This document shows, one piece after another, positions 9,432-16,962 of a stretch of 64,000 nucleotides of DNA. The stretch is from Terrisporobacter petrolearius (lineage in GTDB: Bacteria; Bacillota; Clostridia; Peptostreptococcales; Peptostreptococcaceae): assembly GCF_020748185.1 (NCBI RefSeq), contig NZ_JAHZMO010000004.1, positions 62,001 through 126,000 on the forward strand. The letters are read 5' to 3'. The first letter of the stretch is position 1. Each line of letters opens with the position of its first letter. A program made the position numbers and the translations under genes. The notes beneath the pieces are model-generated. The model had not been told where the DNA came from. It worked only from the letters and a program-made list of their open reading frames with translations, and ran no database searches.

Positions 9432-10274
9432 ATGGAGTGGGTTTTATCAATGAGTATAACGCAAATAATTGTAGGAGCAGTACTGATTTTCATATATAAA
9501 ATATCAAAAAACAACAATTCAATAAACATGATAAAAATTATAGGGTATATAAACATATTTTTAGGTGGAATAACTTTAATAATTCAAAAACTTAATGATA
9601 AGTTAAGTGTTGTAACAATGCTAATATTTTCTATTAGTATAATAATTACATTTATTTATATAAGCGTAATATTGCTAAAAACGATAAATGATAGGGATAA
9701 AAAAAATAAAAAAATATTATTTGTAGTTATCATATCTATTTTTATATTAATTCCTATGTCTAAGAAAATAATAACTCAAATCAATTTGGAATATAAAAAA
9801 ACTCACAATAATATTAAAGTAGGACAGGAATTTTTAATATATAAAAAAGATAACTCTCAAGAGAATAAGAGAGTATACATGACAATTAGCAAAATTGTAA
9901 AAGATGAGCCTGATATTGTCATATATTTTGATTTAAGATATGAAGGAGACAAAGAAATACCTTTAGTAGGAGATAAGTTAAGTTTGAGTGATTTATGTGC
10001 TTTTAATACTACTTTATCTTCTAAAATTACTAAAGATAGAGAAGATGATGAATTTAATATTGAAGAAGATATTGATTCAGACATGGTTTATACTGAGTAT
10101 ACAAAAAAGTTAGATAAAGTTATAAAACCAGGTACTAAAATTAAGAACCTAACACAATTCATATTAGGAATATATAAAGATGACGATGATATTCCAATTA
10201 AAGACACTGATATTGTAATAGAAAGTGGCATAAAGACAAACCAGAAAATTCAAAGGTATGTATTATTAGAATAA
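9432..10274 (+). CDS. Membrane protein with extracytoplasmic domain, candidate immunity protein (family D)
   Basis: A 280-residue protein whose ATG follows AAGGGGGAT at 9420-9428. Four hydrophobic segments fall at about residues 6-24, 33-52, 58-82 and 92-110. A soluble domain of about 160 residues follows, rich in acidic residues, with GQEFLIYKK and VIYFDLRYEGDKEIPLVGD. I recognise no family. It is the only member of its type here and stands directly behind the orphan toxin-tip copy, where an immunity gene would be expected. That placement is the only evidence for function. Confidence 0.65.
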   Translation: MEWVLSMSITQIIVGAVLIFIYKISKNNNSINMIKIIGYINIFLGGITLIIQKLNDKLSVVTMLIFSISIIITFIYISVILLKTINDRDKKNKKILFVVIISIFILIPMSKKIITQINLEYKKTHNNIKVGQEFLIYKKDNSQENKRVYMTISKIVKDEPDIVIYFDLRYEGDKEIPLVGDKLSLSDLCAFNTTLSSKITKDREDDEFNIEEDIDSDMVYTEYTKKLDKVIKPGTKIKNLTQFILGIYKDDDDIPIKDTDIVIESGIKTNQKIQRYVLLE

Positions 10275-10378
10275 ACAAATTTATTTTATCTTAAATAGTT
10301 ATTAAATTCAAAATTTTTTTAGACAAGATGTTTACCAAAGTTGAATTATATAAGATAAAAGGGAGGTTATATTCTAAA

Positions 10379-10912
10379 ATGAAGAAACTATTATATATAG
10401 ATAAAATACTATCATATATATTATGTATCATAGTCATTGTGTATATAAAAAATTTATATATAAATACTTCTATAATGGCATGCATTAAATACTTAATATA
10501 TATCTTAATAATATTAGCGATTAGTAAAAGAATTAAAATAATGCTAAAATATAAGCCTTTAAAATTACCTAAAAGAGTATGGGTAGGTGTAATATACTTA
10601 ATTATTTTAAAAAATATATTAATCTTAATAATGATATTTAACAGTTTTAATAAATTTATATATGACATTATTGATATCTATTTATTATTATCAATAATAA
10701 TTTTATTGTTAAGTATACTAACCTATTCTTATATAAGTGAGAATTTTATTATAAGTATGTGGAATGGAAAGTTTAAGATAAGTAGCATAGAATCGTATTA
10801 TGTGGATAAAGGTTATTTTGGAGAAAAATTATGTATTAAACTTTATGATAGAAGTCAGAAAAATATTAGTATCTCTCCAGAGGAGTATAATAGATTTAAA
10901 AATGAGTTTTAA
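10379..10912 (+). CDS. Multi-pass membrane protein, candidate immunity protein (family C, second copy)
   Basis: A 177-residue protein. The ATG at 10379 follows GGGAGGTT (10361-10368); the upstream in-frame ATG at 10328 lacks a ribosome site. The four hydrophobic segments and the soluble tail ending SISPEEYNRFKNEF match the 8608 product (SLDEYKRIVNKLE), as does the stretch KIxxxYKPxxxP before the third helix. It is probably an immunity paralogue in the RHS island. The gap from 10275 to the start shows no RHS sequence. Confidence 0.68.
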   Translation: MKKLLYIDKILSYILCIIVIVYIKNLYINTSIMACIKYLIYILIILAISKRIKIMLKYKPLKLPKRVWVGVIYLIILKNILILIMIFNSFNKFIYDIIDIYLLLSIIILLLSILTYSYISENFIISMWNGKFKISSIESYYVDKGYFGEKLCIKLYDRSQKNISISPEEYNRFKNEF

Positions 10913-10972
10913 AAGGATATTCAATAATGATGCTGATATTATAAACCTAAAAATACTTGGAAATTTTTTAAT

Positions 10973-11070
10973 AGAGGTGGAAATAAGACAAGGCAAAACT
11001 TTGTAGTTACCAAAGAAAAAGTTATGGGTACTACAAGACACAGTAAGGATGGATTTAAATCTTATTAGAT
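10973..11070 (+). pseudogene. RHS gene relic 4
   Basis: Bases 10973-11066 match the parental RHS gene at about 5515-5605 (GGTGGAAATAAGACAAG is identical). The match stops just before the ribosome site of the next gene, at nearly the same parental position as relics 2 and 5. Confidence 0.83.
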
Positions 11071-11082
11071 AAGGACGATATT

Positions 11083-11592
11083 ATGGAAAAACGTGTACAA
11101 TGTATGAAGATAAATAATAAAAATAACATAATACTATATTCAATAATATTATTGGTATATTATATAGTATTTGAATTTTACAACTATAAAGATATTGTAG
11201 TTTTAAAATATATATCTATTATAATAATTATAGTTATATTAGTTTTAAGTCGTAAATATTATTATAAAAAAAAGGATGTTAGTGTTACATCAGAGGAACT
11301 TTTAAATGAATATAACAAAAATGTATATGAATCAGATAAAAAATATAACGAAAAGTATATAAAATTAACAGGTGTAGTATCGAAAATAGAAATTACTAAT
11401 AAAAAAGATTTGTACATATTTTTTGAATCGAATAACAAATTTATTATTATTGCTAACAGCGTTTCTATAACTAACAAATGCTTAGATTATATACAAAGTA
11501 TATCTAAAGGAGATAGAATAACAATATATGGAGATTTATTTAGGACAAATAATGAACTAAGAATTTTTATGTGGTATATTTTGCAAAAGTAA
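11083..11592 (+). CDS. Membrane-anchored OB-fold protein (tRNA_anti-like), candidate immunity protein (family E)
   Basis: A 169-residue protein. The ATG at 11083 follows AAGGACG. Two hydrophobic segments (about residues 16-31 and 39-56) precede a soluble domain. That domain carries LLNEYNKNVYESDKKYNEK and YIKLTGVVSKIE, the opening pattern of the tRNA_anti-like OB-fold family (PF12869 type), and ends with GDRITIYGDLFR. The 12375 product has the same architecture. Family members are short membrane-tethered OB domains of unclear function. Because it follows an RHS relic, I infer that it was recruited as an immunity protein. Confidence 0.72.
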   Translation: MEKRVQCMKINNKNNIILYSIILLVYYIVFEFYNYKDIVVLKYISIIIIIVILVLSRKYYYKKKDVSVTSEELLNEYNKNVYESDKKYNEKYIKLTGVVSKIEITNKKDLYIFFESNNKFIIIANSVSITNKCLDYIQSISKGDRITIYGDLFRTNNELRIFMWYILQK

Positions 11593-11596
11593 TAAA

Positions 11597-11749
11597 AAGA
11601 AAATAGTAAATTACTTCTATCAATATGGAGAGGTTTAACATAAAACAGACAAAAACGGAAATAAGACAAGCTAAAACTTTGTAGGTACCAAAGAAAAAGT
11701 TATGGATACTACAACATATAACAAAGATGGATTTAAGCATTATACTCTA
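11597..11749 (+). pseudogene. RHS gene relic 5
   Basis: Bases 11597-11749 match the parent at about 5461-5612 without large gaps (for example GTAAATTACT-CTATCAA and AAGATGGATTTAAG). A TAA arises in the first lines, so it is not translated as RHS. It ends immediately upstream of AAAGGAGGAG, the ribosome site of the next gene. Confidence 0.87.
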
Positions 11750-11763
11750 AAGGAGGAGATATT

Positions 11764-12339
11764 ATGAAGAAAAAAAGAATTATTATTTCTATAGTAATAA
11801 TAATTGTATCTGCAATTTCAATTCTTTTATATCAATATATTAATAAATACAAAGACTATAAAGAAGTAAAGGTAAAAAATGTGGGGGCCATAAAAGTTCC
11901 AAAAGAGTGGAAATGTTTTAAAACAGAAAAAGGATTATTATATTTTGCTGATAAGCCTATCAAAGAAAAAGGAAGTAATGTTTATTTGATTCAGTATGAA
12001 TTAATTTCAAATGATGCTTTATCTGAAAATGAGGAAGATTTTGATGAAAATGAAGGGGATGATAAGGGGTATTATTTTGAAAATTATGACTTAGGAAATG
12101 ATATAAGTGTAAAAAACGTATTTATACCTCCTTTCAAATATCCTGAAACACAATCCTGCACATTTTCTAATAGCGCAACTTATAGTACTTGCACCTTTGA
12201 ATTAAATGGTAAGATCATTAATAATTACCTTATTTGTTTTGAAGGAGACGATTATAACACTACATTCTTAGTTGCAAATAAATCAGTAGACAAAGAAACT
12301 ATGGAAAAAATATCTAAATCATTTGATATGACAAAATAA
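11764..12339 (+). CDS. Membrane-anchored protein, candidate immunity protein (family B, second copy)
   Basis: A 191-residue protein with a strong AAAGGAGGAG ribosome site. An N-terminal helix (about residues 5-23) is followed by an extracytoplasmic domain sharing AIKVPKEW, LLYFADKPI, YLIQYEL, the DLGND-I-VKNVFIPP block and the ending EKISKSFDMTK with the 7706 product. It carries an extra acidic insertion (about residues 84-98). It follows an RHS relic that ends at the same parental point as the relic in front of 7706, so gene and relic look like a duplicated cassette. Function is inferred from context. Confidence 0.73.
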   Translation: MKKKRIIISIVIIIVSAISILLYQYINKYKDYKEVKVKNVGAIKVPKEWKCFKTEKGLLYFADKPIKEKGSNVYLIQYELISNDALSENEEDFDENEGDDKGYYFENYDLGNDISVKNVFIPPFKYPETQSCTFSNSATYSTCTFELNGKIINNYLICFEGDDYNTTFLVANKSVDKETMEKISKSFDMTK

Positions 12340-12374
12340 TAAGTAGATATTTGCTTAGGTAATGGGGGATGAGA

Positions 12375-12905
12375 ATGAAAAAATTAATTAGATGTTCAAA
12401 ACTTTATTACGCCAATGACCCAAAAGTAGATTCTATAGCAATTTGGGTTATATGCTCAGTAGGTATAATTACAACACTTAAAGAAGGTTACTATATGGAA
12501 ATCTTAAGATATACTAGTTGGATATTTGTAATAGCATTGACATTATGGGCTAATCTTATTAAAGGTAAAAAAGCAAAAATTGAAATAGAAGAGAGCAAAT
12601 TGTTAAATGACTATAATGAAAATGAAGAGAGAGCTGATAAAAAATATTGTGATAAATACATAAAGTTAATAGGAACAGTATCACATATTGAATTTGATGA
12701 GTATAAAGACATATTTATAGAAATGGCAAGTGATGACAAATATTGTGTAGGAGCATCAGCAATACTTGCTAATAAAAAATGTATTAAATATGTAGAAAGC
12801 ATACATGTAGGGGATAAAATGATTTTTTATGGGAATTTTCTAAGAGATGATAGTAGATTATGTTTAGATGTGAAATATTTAAAATTAGAGAATGGAGGAG
12901 CTTAA
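12375..12905 (+). CDS. Membrane-anchored OB-fold protein (tRNA_anti-like), candidate immunity protein (family E, second copy)
   Basis: A 176-residue protein. The ATG at 12375 is preferred over the one at 12369, which overlaps the GGGGGATG ribosome site. Two hydrophobic segments (about residues 22-37 and 45-60) are followed by LLNDYNENEERADKKYCDK and YIKLIGTVSHIEF, matching the 11083 product and the tRNA_anti-like OB-fold opening. The domain ends in GDKMIFYGNFLRDDSRL. It lies 35 bases behind the family B gene with no RHS sequence between them and two bases before the next gene, so 11764-12375-12908 could be one transcript. Confidence 0.72.
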   Translation: MKKLIRCSKLYYANDPKVDSIAIWVICSVGIITTLKEGYYMEILRYTSWIFVIALTLWANLIKGKKAKIEIEESKLLNDYNENEERADKKYCDKYIKLIGTVSHIEFDEYKDIFIEMASDDKYCVGASAILANKKCIKYVESIHVGDKMIFYGNFLRDDSRLCLDVKYLKLENGGA

Positions 12906-12907
12906 AA

Positions 12908-13174
12908 ATGTGGCTTTTTTTAGCATGTATATTATGCTCTATAATTATTACTTATTTGGGAAATTATTTAGCATCCTTTATATCATCAAAACTGAATAAT
13001 ACAAGTGAATTTAAAAGAGTGCTAGTAAATGCCATTATTTCAGGAACATTGCTATATATAGCTTTTAGAATAATATTGTTTTATTCTGTATTTATTGGTC
13101 ATATTCGTAATATTGTGACACAGATCGCTTATACTATCTGTCAGGGCTTGAAGTTTACCTTCAATTCTAACTAA
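12908..13174 (+). CDS. Small membrane protein whose C-terminus runs into a recombination junction
   Basis: An 88-residue protein. The ATG at 12908 follows GGAGGAG (12895-12901); it starts two bases after the preceding stop codon. Hydrophobic segments lie at about residues 2-20 and 36-60. The last 20 or so residues are encoded on the strand opposite the YvrJ gene and look like read-through into foreign sequence rather than an original C-terminus. The original gene was probably cut here. It is probably the last member of the immunity-like cluster; no family is recognised. Confidence 0.55.
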   Translation: MWLFLACILCSIIITYLGNYLASFISSKLNNTSEFKRVLVNAIISGTLLYIAFRIILFYSVFIGHIRNIVTQIAYTICQGLKFTFNSN

Positions 13175-13237
13175 CAAATAGAGAAAAATTGCTATAGGAA
13201 AACCAAGGTTAGCTATGAGAGATTGTAAATCAGCCAT
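13052..13237 (-). CDS. YvrJ family small protein
   Basis: A 61-residue protein beginning MADLQSLIANLGFPIAIFLY, the hallmark of the YvrJ family (PF12841 type): one membrane helix followed by a short Lys/Ser-rich tail. YvrJ genes commonly accompany DUF2922 genes in Clostridia, and one lies five bases upstream here. The last 20 or so residues, after SDLCHNI, do not look like a family tail and are antisense to the 12908 gene, so the gene end is probably a recombination junction. Molecular function is unknown. Confidence 0.8.
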   Translation of the reverse strand: MADLQSLIANLGFPIAIFLYLLVRIEGKLQALTDSISDLCHNITNMTNKYRIKQYYSKSYI

Positions 13238-13242
13238 TTAAA

Positions 13243-13473
13243 TCACCTGACTAGACTTCTAAATCCTACATTATCAGATACACAAGCAGCTATATCATAT
13301 CCCTTTCGTTGGAAGACGTTCTTATCTTTTATTAAATTCATAGCGTCGATTATATCTTGTTCTTCCAAGTCTTCTCTTGGATCGTCCACTGTAATGGAAA
13401 AGCTATTACCTAAAGTGTTTTTAAAAGTCATTAAAAGTTTCTTTTCATTTATTCTGTGAAAATCCCTACCCAA
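13243..13473 (-). CDS. DUF2922 family small protein
   Basis: A 76-residue protein containing LLMTFKNTLGNSFSITVDDP followed by R-EDLEEQDIIDAMNLI, the DUF2922 signature (PF11148 type). It forms a pair with YvrJ downstream. The only available start is a TTG at 13473. The first eight residues (MGRDFHRI) are unlike the family, and a helicase-loader fragment begins a few bases beyond on the other strand, so the original start was probably replaced at a junction. Function unknown. Confidence 0.78.
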   Translation of the reverse strand: MGRDFHRINEKKLLMTFKNTLGNSFSITVDDPREDLEEQDIIDAMNLIKDKNVFQRKGYDIAACVSDNVGFRSLVR

Positions 13474-13479
13474 TTAAGG

Positions 13480-13640
13480 GCAAACACCAAGTGACGAAAT
13501 TTTGCTGTGATGTTTCTAATAATAACTCCTCTTTGTTAATCTGTGGAAGAGAAGGTGTGGGAAAAACTCATTTGGGTATAACAGCCATGTTAAAGCTTAT
13601 AAGTGACAATATTACGTCAGATATGTGGAGTGAAATATAA
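13480..13640 (+). pseudogene. Fragment of a DnaC/IstB-like AAA+ helicase-loader gene
   Basis: A start-less reading frame, ending with TAA at 13638, encodes SSLLICGREGVGKTHLGITA. This is a Walker A site (GREGVGKTH) in the context typical of DnaC-type helicase loaders of phages and plasmids. No Walker B region or C-terminal part follows. I read it as a remnant of an integrated element. IstB (an IS21 partner) has a similar P-loop and cannot be excluded. Confidence 0.6.
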
Positions 13641-13700
13641 CTATACAATTCCTAGTAGGATATAATATTATAAATAAATATATAAAAACGGGATGATATT

Positions 13701-13922
13701 ATGAATATATTAATAGATGATATTCCAGTAAACTTACAACGAATGGTAGATATAATAGGTATAGACAAACTTATAGAGTTGTCAAAAGTATATGGAGGTG
13801 CAAGTATATATATACCAATGCACAAAACTTTGCGTATACGTGAAAGAAAGAGAAAAATAGCCAAGGAGTTTAATGGAGTAAATGGAGAAAGTCATAAGAA
13901 ATGTTATATTTTCTTCTTATGA
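13701..13922 (+). CDS. Truncated Mor-like transcription activator
   Basis: A 73-residue protein. Residues 1-60 follow the N-terminal dimerisation part of the Mor/C activators: IDDIPVNLQRMVDIIGIDKL, then YGGASIYIP and a basic stretch RIRERKRKIAKEFNG. Family members then carry a helix-turn-helix; here the frame instead ends after 13 residues inside a hairpin (13887-13927). It therefore probably cannot bind DNA as usual and is a relic, or a dimerisation-only inhibitor. Neighbours are phage- or plasmid-like remnants. Confidence 0.6.
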   Translation: MNILIDDIPVNLQRMVDIIGIDKLIELSKVYGGASIYIPMHKTLRIRERKRKIAKEFNGVNGESHKKCYIFFL

Positions 13923-13927
13923 CTTTC
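13887..13927 (+). terminator. Hairpin spanning the end of the Mor-like gene
   Basis: GAAAGTCATAAGAA and TTCTTATGACTTTC form a perfect 14-bp stem with a 13-base loop. It includes the stop codon of the 13701 gene. A terminator is the simplest reading, although the T tract is short. Confidence 0.6.
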
Positions 13928-13981
13928 TTATGCTCAGTTGAGAAATTTATTTAACAAGATATTTAAATTTATTATGATTAT

Positions 13982-14134
13982 CTAGAATGGTATTCCGCCA
14001 TCATCATCGTCATCTTCATTGCCATGGTCAACACTATAATCAGCTTCACATGCGCTTGGACCTAATCCAAAATCATCACTATTTACTCTATAAGTTTGGT
14101 CTCCATTTTTTAATTCAGGCTTTTCTTTTGACAT
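13982..14134 (-). CDS. 50-residue acidic protein ending in an SSB-type C-terminal tail
   Basis: The gene starts with ATG at 14134 behind a clear AAGGAGAGGG ribosome site and ends with TAG at 13982. The product is acidic, has no hydrophobic segment, and ends EDDDDDGGIPF. This is the form of the acidic tip (D-rich, ending in I/L-P-F) by which single-stranded DNA-binding protein recruits repair and replication partners. There is no OB fold before it. Its own start and ribosome site argue against a mere broken ssb 3' end, yet the neighbouring helicase-loader and Mor-like remnants suggest a former replication module. Function unknown; a partner-binding decoy is conceivable. Confidence 0.7.
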   Translation of the reverse strand: MSKEKPELKNGDQTYRVNSDDFGLGPSACEADYSVDHGNEDDDDDGGIPF

Positions 14135-14350
14135 TTTATCCCTCTCCTTTTTAATTATTTATTAATTATAATAAATATATACAACAGCATATTAGGAACA
14201 ACCTCTTTTATAACTAATAAAATCAAATAATAAAGGAAATTATACACTCCAAGTAAAAGGGATTTTATATATTCTAATGGAATTTGCTGATATAATATTA
14301 ATATTGGTGCTTATAAAATATGACAAAACAATGAAGAGGGGGCGAAGAAC

Positions 14351-15451
14351 ATAAAAACCTTAAATAAAGTACTTATTGGTGCGGGTGGTGTATTAGTAGC
14401 ACTTGCAGTTTTTGTAGTAGGTTATATAGTTTATATGCAAATTAACTACTATAGAATAGAAGACGATCAGTCACTGGAAATCACCAACAATAAAAAAGAA
14501 ACCCTAAAAAAAGGTGAAGATTACTCAGCGGTTACATACAACATTGGCTTTGGAGCTTATGACCAGGATTATTCCTTCTTTATGGATGCTGGAGAAATGG
14601 AAGATGGGACTGTCCTTGTGGGAGAACATTCAAGAGCAGTAAGCAAAGAAAATGCTCTAAAAAACACTAATGGATCCATAGAAACAGTAAAAAAACTTTC
14701 ACCTGATTTTGCATTGCTACAAGAAGTAGATGTGAATGCCACTCGTAGTTATAATATAAATCAAAAGGAAAGTTTCCAGGAAAAACTTCCAAATTACTCA
14801 AGCATATTTGCACTGAATTTTCATGCACCATATATGCTGTATCCTTTAAATGAGCCCCATGGAAGTGTGGAGGCAGGGCTGCTTACCATGTCAAAATACA
14901 AGGCCACATCAGCAACAAGAAAAAGCTATCCAGTAGATGAAAGCTTTTTTACTAAATTCTTCGACTTGGACCGTTGCTTTACAATATCACGTTACCCAGT
15001 GGAAAATAATAAGGAACTAGTTCTTATAAATAATCACATGTCTGCTTATGATAAAGGTGGTACTATAAGAGCGCGTCAGCTGGAATTGCTTAACAAAATC
15101 ATGGAAGAAGAATATAAAAAAGGAAACTATGTAATTGTTGGTGGAGATTTTAATCACGCATTAGGAGAAACAGTAGATGCATTTGAAAGTAAACAGAAAA
15201 TTCCTGAGTGGGTATTTAAGCTAAATGACAAGGATATTGTGAAAGGAATGAGTGTTGTAAAAGCTTTAAACAATACAGAAGTTTCAACTTGTAGAAGCTG
15301 CGATATCCCTTATAAAAAAGGTGTTAACTATACTTCAGTTTTAGATGGGTTTATTGTATCCGACAATGTTGAAGCTAGAGCAGAAAATATAGATGAAGAC
15401 TTTATATATAGTGATCACAATCCTGTTAAATTAACATTTAAACTAAAATAG
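14351..15451 (+). CDS. Membrane-anchored endonuclease/exonuclease/phosphatase-fold hydrolase
   Basis: The protein has 366 residues if it starts at the ATA at 14351, eight bases behind GAGGGGG; the first ATG is only at 14435, after the membrane helix. The segment between encodes KTLNKVLIGAGGVLVALAVF, a clear N-terminal anchor, so the upstream start is preferred. DNase I-like motifs follow: VTYNIGFGAY, LLQEVD (metal Glu), NNHMSAY, VGGDFNHAL and SDHNPVKL (catalytic Asp-His). Family members cleave nucleic acids or phosphoesters; the substrate is not predictable here. The protein probably faces outside the cell. The gene is monocistronic and lies behind an AT-rich gap. Confidence 0.88.
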   Translation: MKTLNKVLIGAGGVLVALAVFVVGYIVYMQINYYRIEDDQSLEITNNKKETLKKGEDYSAVTYNIGFGAYDQDYSFFMDAGEMEDGTVLVGEHSRAVSKENALKNTNGSIETVKKLSPDFALLQEVDVNATRSYNINQKESFQEKLPNYSSIFALNFHAPYMLYPLNEPHGSVEAGLLTMSKYKATSATRKSYPVDESFFTKFFDLDRCFTISRYPVENNKELVLINNHMSAYDKGGTIRARQLELLNKIMEEEYKKGNYVIVGGDFNHALGETVDAFESKQKIPEWVFKLNDKDIVKGMSVVKALNNTEVSTCRSCDIPYKKGVNYTSVLDGFIVSDNVEARAENIDEDFIYSDHNPVKLTFKLK

Positions 15452-15549
15452 TAATAATACTTGCAATACAAGGATTGCTGATATATTATATAATTCAGCT
15501 ACAGTTGGCAATGACTACATAATACAAACAGCGAGGACGTGAACATTTT

Positions 15550-15837
15550 ATGGATAAGAAACTATTAAGTAAAGTCATAGAAAGAAAAAGAAAATCACTA
15601 TCAACATTTATAATAGAACAAATGGGCATAGCAGGATTTATTGGAGGGTTTGTAGGTCTTCTGGTAGGTGAGCTATATACAATTGTATCAGATAATTTAG
15701 TTTGGCAAATAGCAAATGTATTTTTATATGCATTTATAGGGATGGTTATTGGTTATTTTACTAGTAAAAGAAAAAAAGAAGATTTGCAAGTAGAATTAAT
15801 GATACTTGAAAATTTTTATAAAAATCAAAGTAATTAG
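15550..15837 (+). CDS. Small two-helix membrane protein of unknown function
   Basis: A 95-residue protein with a basic N-terminus (ERKRKS), two hydrophobic segments with small-residue motifs (about residues 25-45 GIAGFIGGFVGLLVGE, and 51-68) and a charged C-terminal helix. A weak GAGGACG site precedes the ATG. No family is recognised. After it, 15838-16078 holds only a short stop-bounded remnant (about 15880-15948, reading DDFLEKNNQYALNEN) that I cannot assign. Confidence 0.6.
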   Translation: MDKKLLSKVIERKRKSLSTFIIEQMGIAGFIGGFVGLLVGELYTIVSDNLVWQIANVFLYAFIGMVIGYFTSKRKKEDLQVELMILENFYKNQSN

Positions 15838-16078
15838 TAAATAATTTTAATATATTACAAAAAGGCTAACATAGCCTGGACTAAACAAAATAAAAATACA
15901 GATGACTTCCTGGAAAAAAACAATCAATATGCATTAAATGAAAATTGAAAAAGTAAACTCTATTAGAATACAAAGTAGAAAGTAGTAATACTTATAAATA
16001 CTACCAAAACAATTTGAACAAAATGATATAATAATTGTTGGATAACAAAATTTGGCAAAATGGTAAATAGGGGGTATT

Positions 16079-16714
16079 ATGAAATCAATTCTAAAAAAAA
16101 GTATCTTATGTATTTTAATGTTAGGTTTAGTAGGATGTAACTCAAATAGCTCAAGTGTTAATTTAGCAGACCTAAAAACACCAGAAGAAGTGAACAAAGC
16201 ATACGAAGAAAATAAAGATAAATTAAAAAATGAAGAAAAACTTCAGAATTTAAATATAAAATCTTTTGATAAAGTGGCAAAATATGCTAACAAATCAAAG
16301 GAAATAACATCTTCTTTAAAACAAACAGAAGATAAGTTGAAAACTATTGATAAACTAGTAGCCTTAGATGATTTATACGCAAATACGTCAAAGGATATAA
16401 AGCAAGAAGCAATGAACTATTTAATTGATCAGTACAAAAACGAAAAGTTGACAGATGACTTGGAAGACAATTACTACTTGGCATCATACATAGTTAGCAA
16501 ATCAGATTCTGACAATGGTGACATATATGATGTGGCTAAGGTTATGAAAGAGTACATAAAAGATACAACAATGTTAGTAAATAATGAGTATGACCAAAAC
16601 AACAAAGGAAGTTTGCTAAAGTCATTAAATGACAATAAGAAAAAGTTAGATGAAAATATGAATGTAACAACAAAAATTTATACGGACAGTAAGGAAAAAA
16701 AGAAAAGTAATTAA
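16079..16714 (+). CDS. Secreted lipoprotein of unknown function
   Basis: A 211-residue protein. A lipoprotein signal peptide with lipobox LVGC (Cys at about residue 20) is followed by a Ser/Asn linker and a Lys/Glu-rich, largely helical domain. The ribosome site is AGGGGG, seven bases before the ATG. It is expected on the outer face of the membrane after lipidation. The gene is monocistronic, ending in a good terminator. No domain family is recognised. Confidence 0.78.
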   Translation: MKSILKKSILCILMLGLVGCNSNSSSVNLADLKTPEEVNKAYEENKDKLKNEEKLQNLNIKSFDKVAKYANKSKEITSSLKQTEDKLKTIDKLVALDDLYANTSKDIKQEAMNYLIDQYKNEKLTDDLEDNYYLASYIVSKSDSDNGDIYDVAKVMKEYIKDTTMLVNNEYDQNNKGSLLKSLNDNKKKLDENMNVTTKIYTDSKEKKKSN

Positions 16715-16724
16715 TATATAAGTA

Positions 16725-16758
16725 AAATATCCAGCTTAAATTATTAGGCTGGATATTT
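16725..16758 (+). terminator. Rho-independent terminator of the lipoprotein gene
   Basis: AAATATCCAGC pairs with GCTGGATATTT; the loop is 12 bases. Confidence 0.8.
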
Positions 16759-16962
16759 GTTTGCTAAAATAAAACTATTTACGATAAAAAATATTATTTT
16801 TATTAAAAAAATACATTCAAAATACAAATTCCGACAAATTTAGAAAATAATATATGATATTATACTCTTCGGGTTAATAAAGTTGTAAGGCTTTACATAG
16901 ATAATTAATATAAAAATTTACAGCTTTATTTTTAAGTAATTTATTAAGAAAGGATGATGCAT

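Noticed and set aside
10291-10668. Minus-strand 125-residue hydrophobic frame
   Set aside because: It is antisense to the family C gene; hydrophobicity comes from the AT-rich complement and there is no ribosome site.
10800-11006. A 68-residue gene within and after the family C gene
   Set aside because: It is a shifted frame of 10379-10912 that runs into RHS debris and has no ribosome site.
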